A stretch of DNA of 64,000 nt from Hofstenia miamia (taxonomy: Eukaryota > Xenacoelomorpha > Acoela), in contig SCFE01000026.1 in NCBI GenBank assembly GCA_004352715.1, positions 161,088 to 225,087 on the forward strand. Reading direction: 5' to 3'. Shown in pieces: positions 23,111 to 35,050 of this stretch (within the stretch, counting starts at the first letter, position 1; every line of letters starts with the position of its first letter). The notes under the pieces are model-generated. The model ran no database searches, was not told the DNA's origin, and saw only the letters and a program-made list of their open reading frames with translations. Made by a program: the position numbers and the translations under genes.

Positions 23111-24265
23111 TGTAGCATCATCCAAACAAATAAGCAGCTAAAAGAAGAAAGTCAATTAAAAGAAGCATGATCAAATTAGAATGTGATTAAAAATGGATTG
23201 TAGAAAATTATTATCATCTTAAATTAGTTTGTATGTTGCAACCAAGTAATATCAGTGCAATTGATTATGAATTGGTATTTGTTGATACTATTAATTTTGA
23301 CCAAAAAAGTAGTGAAATTGCTTCCATTATTTTTAGCTGCCATATTGGCAGATGAAAGATTGAAAATTTGAAATTGACAGTTACTTTTTCTAGTTTCTAT
23401 AAATAGATTCAATTTCATTGTAACAATTGATAAAGAAATTTCTTTAGAACTATTATATTAATTTCTTATTATGGTTTGATCAGTTAATATGATGTTGAGC
23501 AAATGAGTTGTGTTTAATAGTGGCTTGGATCCATCACAGGAATGATTCAAGGGTCTTTGTGTCAAGCAATGAAAGTGCACTTAGGTTAGGAATAGGGGTT
23601 TTTACTCTTGTTTAGCTGGCTACTGATCATTATCCTACATGTATCATAATTAGCAAACTCAAAATATGGCTGGTAAACCAACACCTAGGGATTTATATTT
23701 ATATTATTTTAGATTCAAACTAATGATTTTAATGTGACTGTTAATGTGACCAAGCATGTAAGAGTTATTAAATGTAGGATAGGAAGCTGCTGTATATTAA
23801 AATAGTTATTAAAGCCAATATATTTTGTTAATGGCTACATGTTGTATTAACTATGCAGCTAGTGACAAGTCAGGTTGCAAGTACGTGAAACACTTTTACA
23901 AATAGAGACTAAGTCAAGTTGTGTCTTGTCTTGAGTATACACTGAGCTAAGATAGGGTACACATAAGTTATATCAATGAGCTGAGAAGTGGAACTCAACC
24001 AACTGGATCATTGGCAATTACATGATACTGAATGTGGAGATTGGCCTTGGGTGGATGCCCATTACCAATGACTTGAAGAGATGCTGCGAGGCTTTGTCAC
24101 CTAAATAGTGGCTATGATAATACCTATTAATTACAGATAATGGAATTACAAATATGGAAGTAAAGCAGTGTAAAATTAGTACATCCCTACCTGCAAGTGC
24201 ACCAATATGGATATAACAAAATAGCAAGGAGAAACAGATGACAATGCCTGGTAGAGGATGTTACA
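23111..24265 (+). repeat. Complete LTR, family 1 (1155 bp)
   Basis: The best complete family 1 LTR: TGTAGCATCATCC at the start, GGTAGAGGATGTTACA at the end, TATAAATAG at 23398-23406. The following TGGTGACCATCACAGCC and the gag start at about 24500 make it a 5' LTR. Its length equals that of the - strand LTR at 29133-30474 once an assembly duplication there is discounted. Confidence 0.8.
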
Positions 24266-25189
24266 TGGTGACCATCACAGCCAAAAAGATCAGGCAAAAA
24301 ATTGGAAAAATTTCTTTTACTTACTTGAGTTAAGATAGGTGTTTTTTCTCAGAACACAAAGAATTCTTTCTATATCTAACATAGGCGCCTAGGAAACATT
24401 CAGTAAAACAAGTCAGACACTCCAACATTACTTATGAGTGAAAAGTGTAAATGCAACCTTGATGGGAACATCAACGTCAATTGTCAATGAAGAGATTTAC
24501 CCACACCTAACACAATGCACTACAAAAAGAGTCTACAATTGTAACCAAGAAAGGGCGCCACTACAAACTGGATTACAAAATGACAAAATGAAAAAAAGGC
24601 AGCACTAAGAAGACAGCTCCCTTAATTGTAACCCCCAGAGCTAAATGCTCATCATCTTACTCCAGAGACACAGATTCATCCCCTAAAACAGAGTTACAGC
24701 CATTACAATTGCCCCCTGACGTGAGCCATTTGGGAATTATTTGAAATTCTAAAAAAAGTCAGGAGATGGAAACACTTTTAAGAAGTGAAATAGAATGATT
24801 AACCAACAAATTTAAACAGCTGGAGCAGCAGAGTGAAAGCAGTCTCAACAAAATTGAGTCAGATATCAAAATGAGACTGGATATGCAGAGTGAACTATTC
24901 CAACATGAAATAAAACATTAACCCAACAACTAATGGAGTCCAACAAAAGATTCCTAGAACAAAACCACCAATGGCAAAAGAAAAATCAGCAATTGGAAAA
25001 GGAGAATTGGCAGCTGGTACAAGACAATGACATACAAGCAGAAGAGCTTGACCAGCTAAGAGATAAATTGAGACTACTACAATTAATTGAAGACAAAAAT
25101 CAATGAAACCTAAAGACTCATACAATGGAGTTTCAGAGGTCAAAAAAAGTAGTTGCAAGCACCACCCATGATGGTGAATGAAACACCAA
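24266..25189 (+). pseudogene. Leader and gag N-terminus, truncated
   Basis: The leader is followed by a decayed gag start. KMRLDMQSELFQHEI near 24860-24910 matches EMRLDEQSQLFQNKI in element F, and QNHQWQ-like and QAEELDQLRDKLRLL-like coiled-coil segments follow. Stops interrupt it. At about 25190 gag passes directly into integrase sequence on the opposite strand, so the element was broken by inversion. Confidence 0.65.
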
Positions 25190-25522
25190 ACTCTGTTTGT
25201 GTCTGTGAGTTTCATCAGTGTGAACATGTATACTTTGTCTCTTACCTTATGTGCATGCCTGTAAATTTTTTTATTATAATGGCATTGCTATCTCACCACT
25301 GATTTCTTTATATTATGACACATCATTTCGTGAATTCCTGTGATCTGCTTCCTTAGTTGATTCACATACTTGTTATCCAAGCTTTTGCTGTAATTAGTAT
25401 ATTGCATTGATAATGGAGTTGTTGCCTCTCTTCTGAACATTGCCTTAAATGGTGTGACTCATGTTGTTCCATGTACTGACGTGTTATTATAATATTTAAC
25501 CATCTCGATTACTTCTCTCCAT
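25190..25522 (-). pseudogene. Integrase C-terminal fragment, right side of a solo LTR target
   Basis: On the - strand this parallels element A 10610-10930 almost base for base (YYNTSVHGTT-like, FKAMFRREATTPLSM-like). It reads on across the solo LTR at 25523-26632 into 26633-27050, which holds the catalytic core. It is part of an inverted element of which only integrase survives here. Confidence 0.7.
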
Positions 25523-26632
25523 TGTAGCATAATCCAAAGCATAATGCTGCTAATGAAGAAAGAAGATCAGATGATTAGTTGAAACTAAGATTGAATTATG
25601 ATTATTAATTAGAAAAACAATTTAAGTTTAATTATCAGATTATCTTTGTAAATGCAACCAAGTAATAACATAGCAAGTTTGCTTCCATATTTTTAGCCAT
25701 TTTGGCGGATGATACAAATTTGAATTTTGAACTACAGGTACTTTTTGAAAGTTAACTATAAATAGTCAAGAAATCATTTTGGAAATTGTTTAAGGAAATT
25801 CTTTGAAAATCTTATCTTTAGATTTTAGATCAGTTTGATTATTAATACAGAATGTCAAGCTAAATGGTAAATGCAGTAGTAGTGGTTCGGGAACACATCA
25901 AGAGCCACTTGAGTGTCCTTGATCCAAACCATGAACCTGCATTTATGTTAGGTATATGAATAGGAGTTTTTCTCCATTTAGCTGGCTATCAATTCGATTG
26001 TTTACATTTAACTAATAATTAACATTGGCAAAAGGGCTGGATATGCTACTGTAAGTTATATATATTTTATCTGATAGACTTAGGGGAGCCATAATAGACT
26101 GATAAAGAGACTGAGCATGTATTATGTTATTTAAATGTAAGGTAGGAAGCTGCAAGTTGTTATGTAACTTAATTGTATTAACTTATCTAAAGCCAATAGT
26201 TTTTTGGTAATGGCTGAAGTAATAATTATCAAGCAGCTAGTGACATTGCAAGGTTGCGAAGTGAATTACATACACAATACAAATTTAGTTTAAGTCAGTT
26301 ACAATTAGCATTGAGAACTACACTGACTTAGGATAGGGAACACATAGGAACTTCATTGAGTTGAGGTTTGGAGCTACTTAATTCAGCAATGGAAACACAA
26401 GTGAGATGATGCAGAGATCAGAGTTGGCCAGATGGCACATGCACACCAATCACGGAGTATAGCTAAGATGGTGGAGTACCTAAACAGTATTCAGTTATTT
26501 CAGTTAAGTGAAGATTAACAGGAATGCATACAATAAATAGCTAATATGCGTACACCCTACCCACGTAGAATAAGGAACAATAATTCGAAAGAATCATTTA
26601 ACCTAAGTTAACCCTTGGTAGCAGATGCTACA
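25523..26632 (+). repeat. Solo LTR within integrase, 4-bp target duplication
   Basis: 1110 bp, TGTAGCATAATCC to GATGCTACA, with TATAAATA at 25757-25764. Flanks are CCAT on the left and CGAT on the right, a 4-bp duplication with one change; the empty site is visible in element A ('ctctccatctatttcc'). The start is intermediate between families 1 (TGTAGCATCATCC) and 2 (TGTGGCATAATCC). Confidence 0.8.
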
Positions 26633-27050
26633 CGATCTACTTCCACCTATTCTTGATCTTGCCACCCTAATTAATTTAATCAGTGTTAGATTGAGCTGCT
26701 CCACTGCTCCGTTAGCCTGTGGGTGGTATGTTGTTGTTCATTTGCTTGCTATTTCCAGGAGCTTTGCCATCTCTTGAAAAAGTATGCTCTCGTATGGAGG
26801 GCCTTTGTCCATTTATATTGTTTCCTTTGGCCTGAGTCATAAAATTCATTCCTTCAATACTAATTCTGCTGTGGTTTCCACTGTTGTATTCTTCATTGGG
26901 ATAATCCTTGCGTATTTCAGGAAATTATCCACCATTACCAGTAGGTATTGGTAGCCTTCAGCATCTTTCAACAGCATTTCCAGATCTATGTGTACTATTT
27001 CATTTGGTTGTGGGAATAATCTTTTCCTGTGCTAATGGCTAAATAATTCT
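26633..27050 (-). pseudogene. Integrase catalytic-core fragment
   Basis: Continues the integrase of 25190-25522 on the - strand. It keeps the segment around the first catalytic Asp (VHIDLEML-type, near 26965-26990) that element A has lost. It ends at about 27045 against host block U. Confidence 0.65.
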
Positions 27051-28740
27051 CTAATCTGGCACATTAGAATTGTTATTACAAATATTTTAGATTGATGTAC
27101 AGCAAGAATGAATTCTTTGTGACTAATTACACAAGTTAACAGCAGATTACACTGAGATTTGCATAAGAGTGATTCATCTGCTAATAAGTCATCAGTTCAA
27201 CATAAGTATTTAAACTACAGTGTGTGAAGAACACATGATTATTAATTGCCATTAATACTTATGGATACATTACAGTTATATTCAGTGTTACATGTAAGGA
27301 CTAATAGTTTAGGTGTGAACAGCACTAACAATCAGATCAATGAAACAGTTACTATCAATGATATCAATGATTATAATGGAAATAATGTCTATCATTGACA
27401 CTATGGGATTTCAAAATATCTTCAATATTTGCCACTTTTATTTAATTTTCATTTGATTCATGCACTTATTAAAATACATTTCTATATGATGTATTTGTAA
27501 TTTTAATGTTTTTTAGGAATATTGGAAAGTGAGTCTTTTATGAAAGTTGTTAGAAAAATACTTCAAAATGGTATGTGAAATTTCGTATTATTTATTTAAT
27601 TTAATTTTGTCAATTACAATAGCATATCAAAAATGATTACTAAGAACTATATATTATTTTAATGCACAAATTTTTCAATGGTGCAAATTAATAAATTCAA
27701 TTACTTTTAATTGTGTATAATTCTTTCTTAATTCAAATGCTAGTTCTTTGAGGAAAGTATTTATCTATCTTTGAATATATTTACTAAGAAACCTAAGTTT
27801 TTCTTAGAAAGTTTTTAACACAAAATTTTTGATATTGCTAGGATGCAAAAAATATATGTGGAAACATTCCTTAAAATTTTAAAAGAAAATAATATTTTCA
27901 ACAAACTAATTCCATCATTACTTTTATAATTTTTTTCAAATTTTTCAAGCTCTTTTAAAAAATAATTTCAACTATCAAAGTCTTTAATGTACAGTTTACT
28001 TAATAAGATCCTAGTTACATGTTAATTGATATTGTTTTGCAATAAATTTACATTACCTGCCTTACTATTTTAAATTTTATTCAATGCCAAATGTTGGCTG
28101 CATATTTATTGGTACAAAATGAATTTAATTGACTGAATTTTCATGTACTCAATAATAAAAATTGTGCATTGCAAATTAATAAATCAATAATTTTCATCAA
28201 ATTGTAGTCAACACAATACTTCAATTTTACTATGAGCATGTTTTCAATACTTTTATGAAATTCCTTAGAGATGTTTTAGAATTTCAATGTAATTGAAAAA
28301 ATTAAATCAGCTCTTCCATTAATAATCTGATAGTAGGAAGCAGAATTCTTGAGAGATTAAATCTACTTTTTTAATATCAATGAAATTGAGCTTTAGTGTG
28401 GGTCTGATATTAATAAAGTAATCTAACAAATTTATTTACTTTTATCACTCATCTATTTATAAGATCTTGAAGAGATCAAAATTCAAAAAGAATATATTAC
28501 TTTGATTAATTTAGAGATTTTGAAATCTCAAAATCAATAGATATAACAAAAAAGTGTATTGTTACTTGCAGCTCTTTGATTAATTGATTACATGATATGA
28601 ATTAGTGGATTTGGCAAGCACATTAAAGAACCCTGCTGTATCAAGTGCATAATATGTTGAAAAGTGAAGTTATAATAAGTGAATTTTTGAGAAATTAAGT
28701 GAAAATGTAAATACAAAAAACAATACTCAGCATCTTATTG
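27051..28740 (+). repeat. Duplicated host block U, copy 5 (with mini-exon)
   Basis: Collinear with 16281-18000, including the mini-exon and long intron flanks. It ends at about 28740, where leader-like sequence of a - strand element begins. Confidence 0.6.
27517..27570 (+). CDS. Mini-exon 3 (54 nt, symmetric phase)
   Basis: TTTTTTAG acceptor and GTATGTG donor; reads ILESESFMKVVRKILQN in the phase used by the other two exons. Compared with 16712-16765, seven of the first 18 bases differ, while neighbouring intron bases differ rarely. This suggests the exon diverged faster than its introns. Gene unknown. Confidence 0.55.
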
Positions 28741-29132
28741 TAGAATGCTTGACTTGTTGTAGAATCACTTGCAACACACAGCAAGCATTCAATCTTTACA
28801 AACATTAAAACAACTGATGAAACTACTAGTTATTATGTACTTCTATCTGTTGAGAAAACAAGAGCATGTTCATTCCATAGGTAATAAGTATTCAAAGAAC
28901 AAGTTAATTCCAAACTTCTTTTAGAATCAGACCTCCAGCTGAAGTGATGAACCAACACTTAATTCTCAACTCATTTTAGACTAGAGAAAATACAATAATT
29001 ATATCTACATGCAAACCACACTTTCTAACCGTACTCATTCTTATACCTAATACCTACTATCACTCAAACTAAAGGTGTCAAACCATCACGCCTCAGGTTA
29101 TCTTACCTTTTGCCTGAAGTGGCACCCTAAGT
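28741..29132 (-). other. Leader-like sequence next to a - strand LTR
   Basis: Read on -, the sequence after the LTR includes 'acttcaggcaaaagg', which resembles 'gacaggcgccaaaag' after the element B primer-binding site. This suggests a 5' leader. The TGG start is not preserved. No gag is recognised before the join to block U. Confidence 0.35.
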
Positions 29133-30474
29133 TGTAACATCCTCCACCTAGCTTGTTACGCCGTGTTCAATCACTGCTAAGGGATGCTTAGTAAACTGCA
29201 GGTGAGGTGTTACCCATTTGTTGATCCATCAAACTTCTCTTCCTTACTAACTAGTTACGTTAATTAAGTACTCAGGTAATAACCATCACTGTTTAGGTGA
29301 CTGGGCAGTATGATGTTTCCTCTTCAGTTGTTCCATAGGCTCCTGCCCAAAGCCGATCTCCACAACACAGCTCCTCCTCTTCCGGAATGATGGCTGAGTC
29401 TACATCACCATCTCAGCTCAACTGGGATTAATTATGTATGCCCTACGTTAGCTCGGTGTGTGTACTCAAGTAAAGTTGTAACTGACTTAAGCTCAGAGTT
29501 GTAAAGTGTTTGTTGTTTTTATTTAATAAAGCAACCGGGAATTGACACTAACTGCATGTAATAATATAACTAACATAGCCATTACCATAAAACTATCGGC
29601 TTAATTATACAGATAATAAACTTGCAGTTTCCTATACCTACATTTAATAGTATTACATGTGAGGTCATTTATCGAGTCAATTATAGTCGAGTCTCCTACA
29701 TTTAAGAATATATAAATATCCCTAAGTGTCGACTATCCAGTCGTTTCAGGCATTGATTATTTCTTACATGTGTTGATCAGTAGTCAGACTAGGCAAGAAT
29801 CGAAAAACTCCTAACCGTAACATAGGTGCACTTTCGTGACTGNCATGTGAGGTCATTTATCGAGTCAATTATAGTCGAGTCTCCTACATTTAAGAATATA
29901 TAAATATCCCTAAGTGTCGACTATCCAGTCGTTTCAGGCATTGATTATTTCTTACATGTGTTGATCGGTAGTCAGACTAGGCAAGAATCGAAAAACTCCT
30001 AACCGTAACATAGGTGCACTTTCGTGACTGGCACAAAGACCCTAGAATCGATCCCGTGATGGATTCCAGCCACTACTAAACACAACTTGCCTAGCTGCAC
30101 ATTTAATTAAATAATCAAACCAGATAAAGTAGAAATGAAAATTAAATAAACTCCGAAGAATTTATTGTTCATCAAAATTATGGTTGAATCAAAGCTATTT
30201 ATAAAATTTCTACAAAAAGTACCTGCCGATTTTAAAATTCAAATGATTCGTCTGCCAATATGGCTGTTCATACGTAAGCGTTAGTTTGCTCAATTTAATT
30301 TGTCAATTACCTCTTGATCGGCTAACAAGTTTCTTATTTTGACCAATATTAAATCTTAGTTGCATTTTACAAAAATAAACTAAAGTTCATTAACTAAATT
30401 TTTTACAATTAATTTCAATTGATAATCATTCGACGTTATTCAGCTTTTAGTTGCCTTTTTTGGATGATGCTACA
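29133..30474 (-). repeat. LTR family 1 on the - strand, with assembly duplication
   Basis: Read on -, it runs from TGTAGCATCATCC (30474) to GGATGTTACA (29133), with TATAAATA at 30203-30196. The 187 bp at 29656-29842 recur at 29844-30030 on either side of a single n, almost surely one sequence assembled twice. Without it the LTR is about 1154 bp. It interrupts or abuts a protease frame at 30475. Confidence 0.7.
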
Positions 30475-30788
30475 TTACATTCCAGAAAATCACTTCCTAA
30501 GATGACATTGTAAGGTAATGGTTGGTCAGAAGTACCTACCACAACCAAATCCACATGGAACAGTTCCTTGTCAATTTGCATTTCCACATCACAAATTTTT
30601 CCTTTAAGAGAGATCTTATTTCCAGACATGTTGATTAGATGGAGAGTTGAAGAATCCAGGGTGTCTCTGCTCATGCACAGAGCTGTGCAACATTTGTTGC
30701 TAATAGTAGAGGCAGTGGCTCCAGTATCTATTGTTGCATTGACTAGACTCCCATTAACTTCAACAGGAATCACATTTTTCCTCATCAT
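30475..30788 (-). pseudogene. Retropepsin-like protease fragment
   Basis: On the - strand an open frame gives VIPVEVNGSLVNATIDTGAT, with the active-site DTG, then INMSGNKISLKG and LPYNVILGSDFLECN. The last parallels LPYEVILGNDFL in B and LPYEVILGNNFL in F. The frame then runs into LTR bases, so it is truncated. It is more diverged from B and F than they are from each other. Confidence 0.75.
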
Positions 30789-30839
30789 GTTAGTGATTAC
30801 AAGAATATCCTGTGCTCATTTATCAGGAGACAGCAGTAG

Positions 30840-30990
30840 TAAAGATGGGTCGTAGCCCTTCTCACTTTTTTCTGATTGGTCAAGAGGTGGCTCGTAGCCC
30901 GTCTCACTTTTTTGTGATTGGTCAAAAGGGTTGGCCTTTGACCCAAGGCGTCGTGGATATTGGCGGGGGTGTTTTACTGACGTCATGCAT
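30840..30990 (-). promoter_or_regulatory. Promoter-like patch: two CCAAT boxes in a 42-bp repeat, plus CRE
   Basis: Two tandem 42-bp units (30851-30892 and 30893-30929) each carry ATTGG on + (30875-30879 and 30917-30921), i.e. CCAAT on -. A CRE-like TGACGTCA lies at 30978-30985. The patch is GC-richer than its surroundings. CCAAT (NF-Y) and CRE sites near one another are common in TATA-less promoters; that is general knowledge, and promoter activity here is inferred. The direction would be leftward, toward the protease fragment. Confidence 0.35.
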
Positions 30991-31099
30991 GTACTTTTAC
31001 TAGTTTTTGTGTTATGTATGTGGCCTAATTTAGTTTGCATTTTTTTACTTTTTTAGTTTTACTTTCCCACATTTACTTACTTACTTTTCAGTTTTACTN

Positions 31100-32460
31100 T
31101 TATGTTTGCCAGCTCTACTATTGATATTCTCCCTGTTGGGGGATGTTTCGTTATCAGCCTGCTTATCAGCTTCTCCATCATCTGCATTGGTTTTTCATTT
31201 TTGTTGAGCGATTCAGTTTTTTCGACGTGACCTTTTAATATCCAGTTTTTTGTTTGTGTGTTTATCGGTGATAACGCAATTTCAAACTTTTTAGCTTTTG
31301 TAAGTTTCACCCTTTGACTTCTCATTACGGGTAGCCTGAGGTCCTTTTCCTCTGTGAGCCAGATCGCTAGCGGCCATGCGGACGTTCTATATCTGATGTC
31401 CGGCGCGTTCTTCTCCTCCAGTATCAAATTTCGGAAGTCTTTTTTTCATATTTAATTCATATGCTCTGTTGATCTCTGCCAATACCATTTCTACTGTTTT
31501 ATGATATTTACGTGCTGGTGCTTCTATTTTTATCTCGGGCCATGCTTCGTCTGTTTTCTTTTGCAATTTCATGTTTGCCCACACTTTTTTGATTTCTTCT
31601 AAGTGCTCCTGGCGTTGTGTCATACTGCATTTAATGAATAGTGTCATGGCCTTCTCCAATCCTTCATTTAATTGTAACATTTCCGCCGTTTTTGTTTGTT
31701 GGAAAAGATCTATCGCTATACTGTGATCTATCATTATTCCATATATGCTTGCCCAATAATCGATCTGTAGGTCAAAACGAATTATCTCGGATATCGTAAA
31801 TTCTTTCTTCTGCCATGGGAAGAAACCTTCTGCTCTTAGTACCATATCTTTTAGGAAACTTGGTAATTCTTCTAGGTTTTCCTTCATTGCTATGACGACT
31901 ATTCTCGTTTGCTGTACCTTCGCCATCCGAACTGTTTGGTCAATTTGTTTTTGTAGATTTTTGTTGTATTCCTTTTCTCTCAGCACGTGTATGATCGTTA
32001 AATTTTCTTCATCCAAATTTATCTCCGGGATTTTTGCTATGTTTTCCTTGTACGCCATGAGTGCTTGCACTGTTTCTAGTGTGAAATTTTCGTTAAATGT
32101 CATGTGCGTTGTGCTCCTCATATACGGCCTATCGATCGTTTCGTTTAGTTCCTGTGGGTAGCTGATTAACACGTTAACTTTTGGCCGGTTGTCCGCGTCT
32201 AATAGAATTGGCAATATGCTCCCTTCCATTTTGGCAGTTTTCCTAATTAACATTTTCATTTCTGGAGACAGTTTCTCGAACGCATTGTGCCGCATTTTTG
32301 TGGTTGCCATGAAATAGGGGTGCAACGTTTCTCCATCTATTTTGGACATTCGTTTCTTGTGCTCTTTAGATCTTATCATACGCTCTGATGTTGTCTCCGA
32401 GGAGATCTCTATTTGCCTCATCCGTAAAGGCAATCTGCTGGTGCTCGGCTCACAGTCCAT
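31100..32460 (-). CDS. Element E third ORF, best preserved copy (partial)
   Basis: An open frame runs from ATG 32460 (MDCEPSTSRLPLRMRQIEIS) for 357 codons. It continues in a shifted frame (31427-31100) through EEKNAPDIRYRTSAWPLAIW to VELANI, where an n breaks the sequence. The only lesion in about 450 codons is one extra A in an A7 run near 31441-31447, possibly a sequencing error. The protein is rich in Lys, Glu and Met, with long helical stretches, and shows no signal peptide, membrane segment, Cys-rich domain or known catalytic motif. Blocks shared with B: KIPEINLDEENL region, DLQIDYWASIYGIMID, TQRQEHLEEIKKVWANMK, WPEIKIEAPARKYHK. I do not recognise the family; low decay suggests a young or constrained copy. 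Confidence 0.7.
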
Positions 32461-32508
32461 AGGCTGTGAACCTGTGCTGCTGGTGTCAACTGAGTTGCCC
32501 CTGAATCA

Positions 32509-33508
32509 NNNNNNNNNNNNNNNNNNNNNNNNNNNNNNNNNNNNNNNNNNNNNNNNNNNNNNNNNNNNNNNNNNNNNNNNNNNNNNNNNNNNNNNNNNNN
32601 NNNNNNNNNNNNNNNNNNNNNNNNNNNNNNNNNNNNNNNNNNNNNNNNNNNNNNNNNNNNNNNNNNNNNNNNNNNNNNNNNNNNNNNNNNNNNNNNNNNN
32701 NNNNNNNNNNNNNNNNNNNNNNNNNNNNNNNNNNNNNNNNNNNNNNNNNNNNNNNNNNNNNNNNNNNNNNNNNNNNNNNNNNNNNNNNNNNNNNNNNNNN
32801 NNNNNNNNNNNNNNNNNNNNNNNNNNNNNNNNNNNNNNNNNNNNNNNNNNNNNNNNNNNNNNNNNNNNNNNNNNNNNNNNNNNNNNNNNNNNNNNNNNNN
32901 NNNNNNNNNNNNNNNNNNNNNNNNNNNNNNNNNNNNNNNNNNNNNNNNNNNNNNNNNNNNNNNNNNNNNNNNNNNNNNNNNNNNNNNNNNNNNNNNNNNN
33001 NNNNNNNNNNNNNNNNNNNNNNNNNNNNNNNNNNNNNNNNNNNNNNNNNNNNNNNNNNNNNNNNNNNNNNNNNNNNNNNNNNNNNNNNNNNNNNNNNNNN
33101 NNNNNNNNNNNNNNNNNNNNNNNNNNNNNNNNNNNNNNNNNNNNNNNNNNNNNNNNNNNNNNNNNNNNNNNNNNNNNNNNNNNNNNNNNNNNNNNNNNNN
33201 NNNNNNNNNNNNNNNNNNNNNNNNNNNNNNNNNNNNNNNNNNNNNNNNNNNNNNNNNNNNNNNNNNNNNNNNNNNNNNNNNNNNNNNNNNNNNNNNNNNN
33301 NNNNNNNNNNNNNNNNNNNNNNNNNNNNNNNNNNNNNNNNNNNNNNNNNNNNNNNNNNNNNNNNNNNNNNNNNNNNNNNNNNNNNNNNNNNNNNNNNNNN
33401 NNNNNNNNNNNNNNNNNNNNNNNNNNNNNNNNNNNNNNNNNNNNNNNNNNNNNNNNNNNNNNNNNNNNNNNNNNNNNNNNNNNNNNNNNNNNNNNNNNNN
33501 NNNNNNNN
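32509..33508. other. 1000-N gap
   Basis: A gap of exactly 1000 N, probably a placeholder of unknown true size. It separates the - strand element E from the + strand element D, so any upstream part of E and the 5' LTR and gag start of D could lie in it. Confidence 0.95.
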
Positions 33509-34245
33509 GTGCATATGTTGGCTAACAAAGAAGTAATATATGAGGAATTGACCAAAGACTCAGATGCTGAGAAACAGAAAATCATAAATGAGATTACAAA
33601 AGCAATAACTACACAACTACAAGAGGAAGACACAATAAAGAATCACAATAAACCCAAGTATGAAAATTCAATTCTACCACAACTACCAACCAACAACACA
33701 ATACCTTGTAAGCCAACACTACCAAAGTTCAATGGAAGGGTAGATGGCTATAACCTCACATTTGTTGAATGGTTGCAGATGTTTGAGTTAATGATGGCAG
33801 AAGAAAAAGTAAGCCAGCAAGCAACAGCAGCAAGACTGCCATTATATTTGGCAGGCGCAGCCTCCCAACATTACCTGCTGTTGGGCATGGAAAGGAAAAG
33901 GAACTATAAATTACTTATTGGAGACTTCATAAACTACTATGAAAATGAGAGTTTCAAAAATCAATACCAAATAATTCTAAATGCAACCAAAATGAAAAAA
34001 ACTGATGACATTCAAAACTATATCCAACAAGAAGAACGTCTATTAATGCTGAGCTCAAGGAAAAAATAGATATATTCTGGCATATTTGCAAAGAAATGCC
34101 AGAGAGCATCAGGACGCAGTTCAAAATAAAATGAGAATAAAAAACAATGCACAGATATACAAGAAAGCTGCATGGCATAGAGAGGCACTGACATGGAGAA
34201 ATAATTTCCAACCATGTCCCCCAAACAAAACTAGAATGGAGTAAG
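33509..34245 (+). pseudogene. Element D gag (no zinc knuckle)
   Basis: An open stretch of about 180 codons after the gap: acidic linker (DSDAEKQKIINEITKAI), PCKPTLPKFNGRVDGYNLTF, EWLQMFELMMAEEKVSQQ, LPLYLAGAASQHYLLLGM, FINYYENESFKNQYQ. After TAG near 34067 the frame is degraded. It runs into NNFQPCPPNKTRME and then, with protease and RT fingers missing, into VDAYIDD at 34251-34268. Confidence 0.8.
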
Positions 34246-35050
34246 GAGTTGACGCCTATATAGATGACATCATAGTAACCAGCAACACAATCGAAGAACA
34301 TTTGTAAAAACTAGAGAGAACTCTAACAATACTGGACAATGCAGGACTTTGCATCAACAGAAACAAATGCAATATTCTAAATTAAAAGATAGTATTTTTA
34401 GGGAGAACAATTGGGAAAGTCATGATATGTGTGAAGGACAATGCCAGAGATGATTGGAAAAATTGAAAAACCCAACAACAAGAAAGATATACAAAGGATA
34501 ATGTGATTGTTCAACTATTACAGCACCTTCAATCTGAACATAGCTGGTAAAACAGGGAAGATGACTAGATTAATGAGAAAATCAGTACTGTTCATATGGA
34601 CATGGCAGGAGAAGGAGGAGTTAGAGAACATCAAAGAAGAACTGGCGAAATTACCATCCCTCAACACACCAGACTATAATTAAAAGTTCATACTGAATTG
34701 CAATGCAAGTAAAGTGGTAATTGGGGCCACACTAGGACAAATAAAAAATGAAAAAGAGGTCCCCATTCAATTCATCAGTTGAAAGCTAAGAGCAAGTGAG
34801 GAAAATTATGGATCAACCAAGTTGGAAAGGCTGGCATTGATCAAGTGCATCAAGAAGTTTCAACATTTTCTAATCAGCAGAGAATTCTGGGTAGCATTGA
34901 TAACAGTGGATTGGCATGGCTAAAGAATTTTTCTGGAGACAAATCTGGAATAGTGTCACAATGGATTTAACATTTGAAGGAATTTACATTTTTAATTGAG
35001 TATGGGAAAGTCAACATACATAACAATGCAGATTTTTAAACATCACTACC
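34246..35050 (+). pseudogene. Element D RT C-terminal half and RNase H
   Basis: RT YIDD at 34257-34268 is preserved, followed by AGLCINRNKCN, VFLGRTIGK and the thumb. The RNase H start reads FILNCNASKVVIGATLGQ near 34685-34740. The first catalytic Asp (NCDAS in A, DCDES in B) has become Asn. Several stops occur (34375-34395, 34505, 34681). Confidence 0.7.

Noticed and set aside
32342-34069. A 575-codon frame spanning the 1000-N gap
   Set aside because: It exists only because N is read as open. It joins the antisense of element E to the gag of element D.
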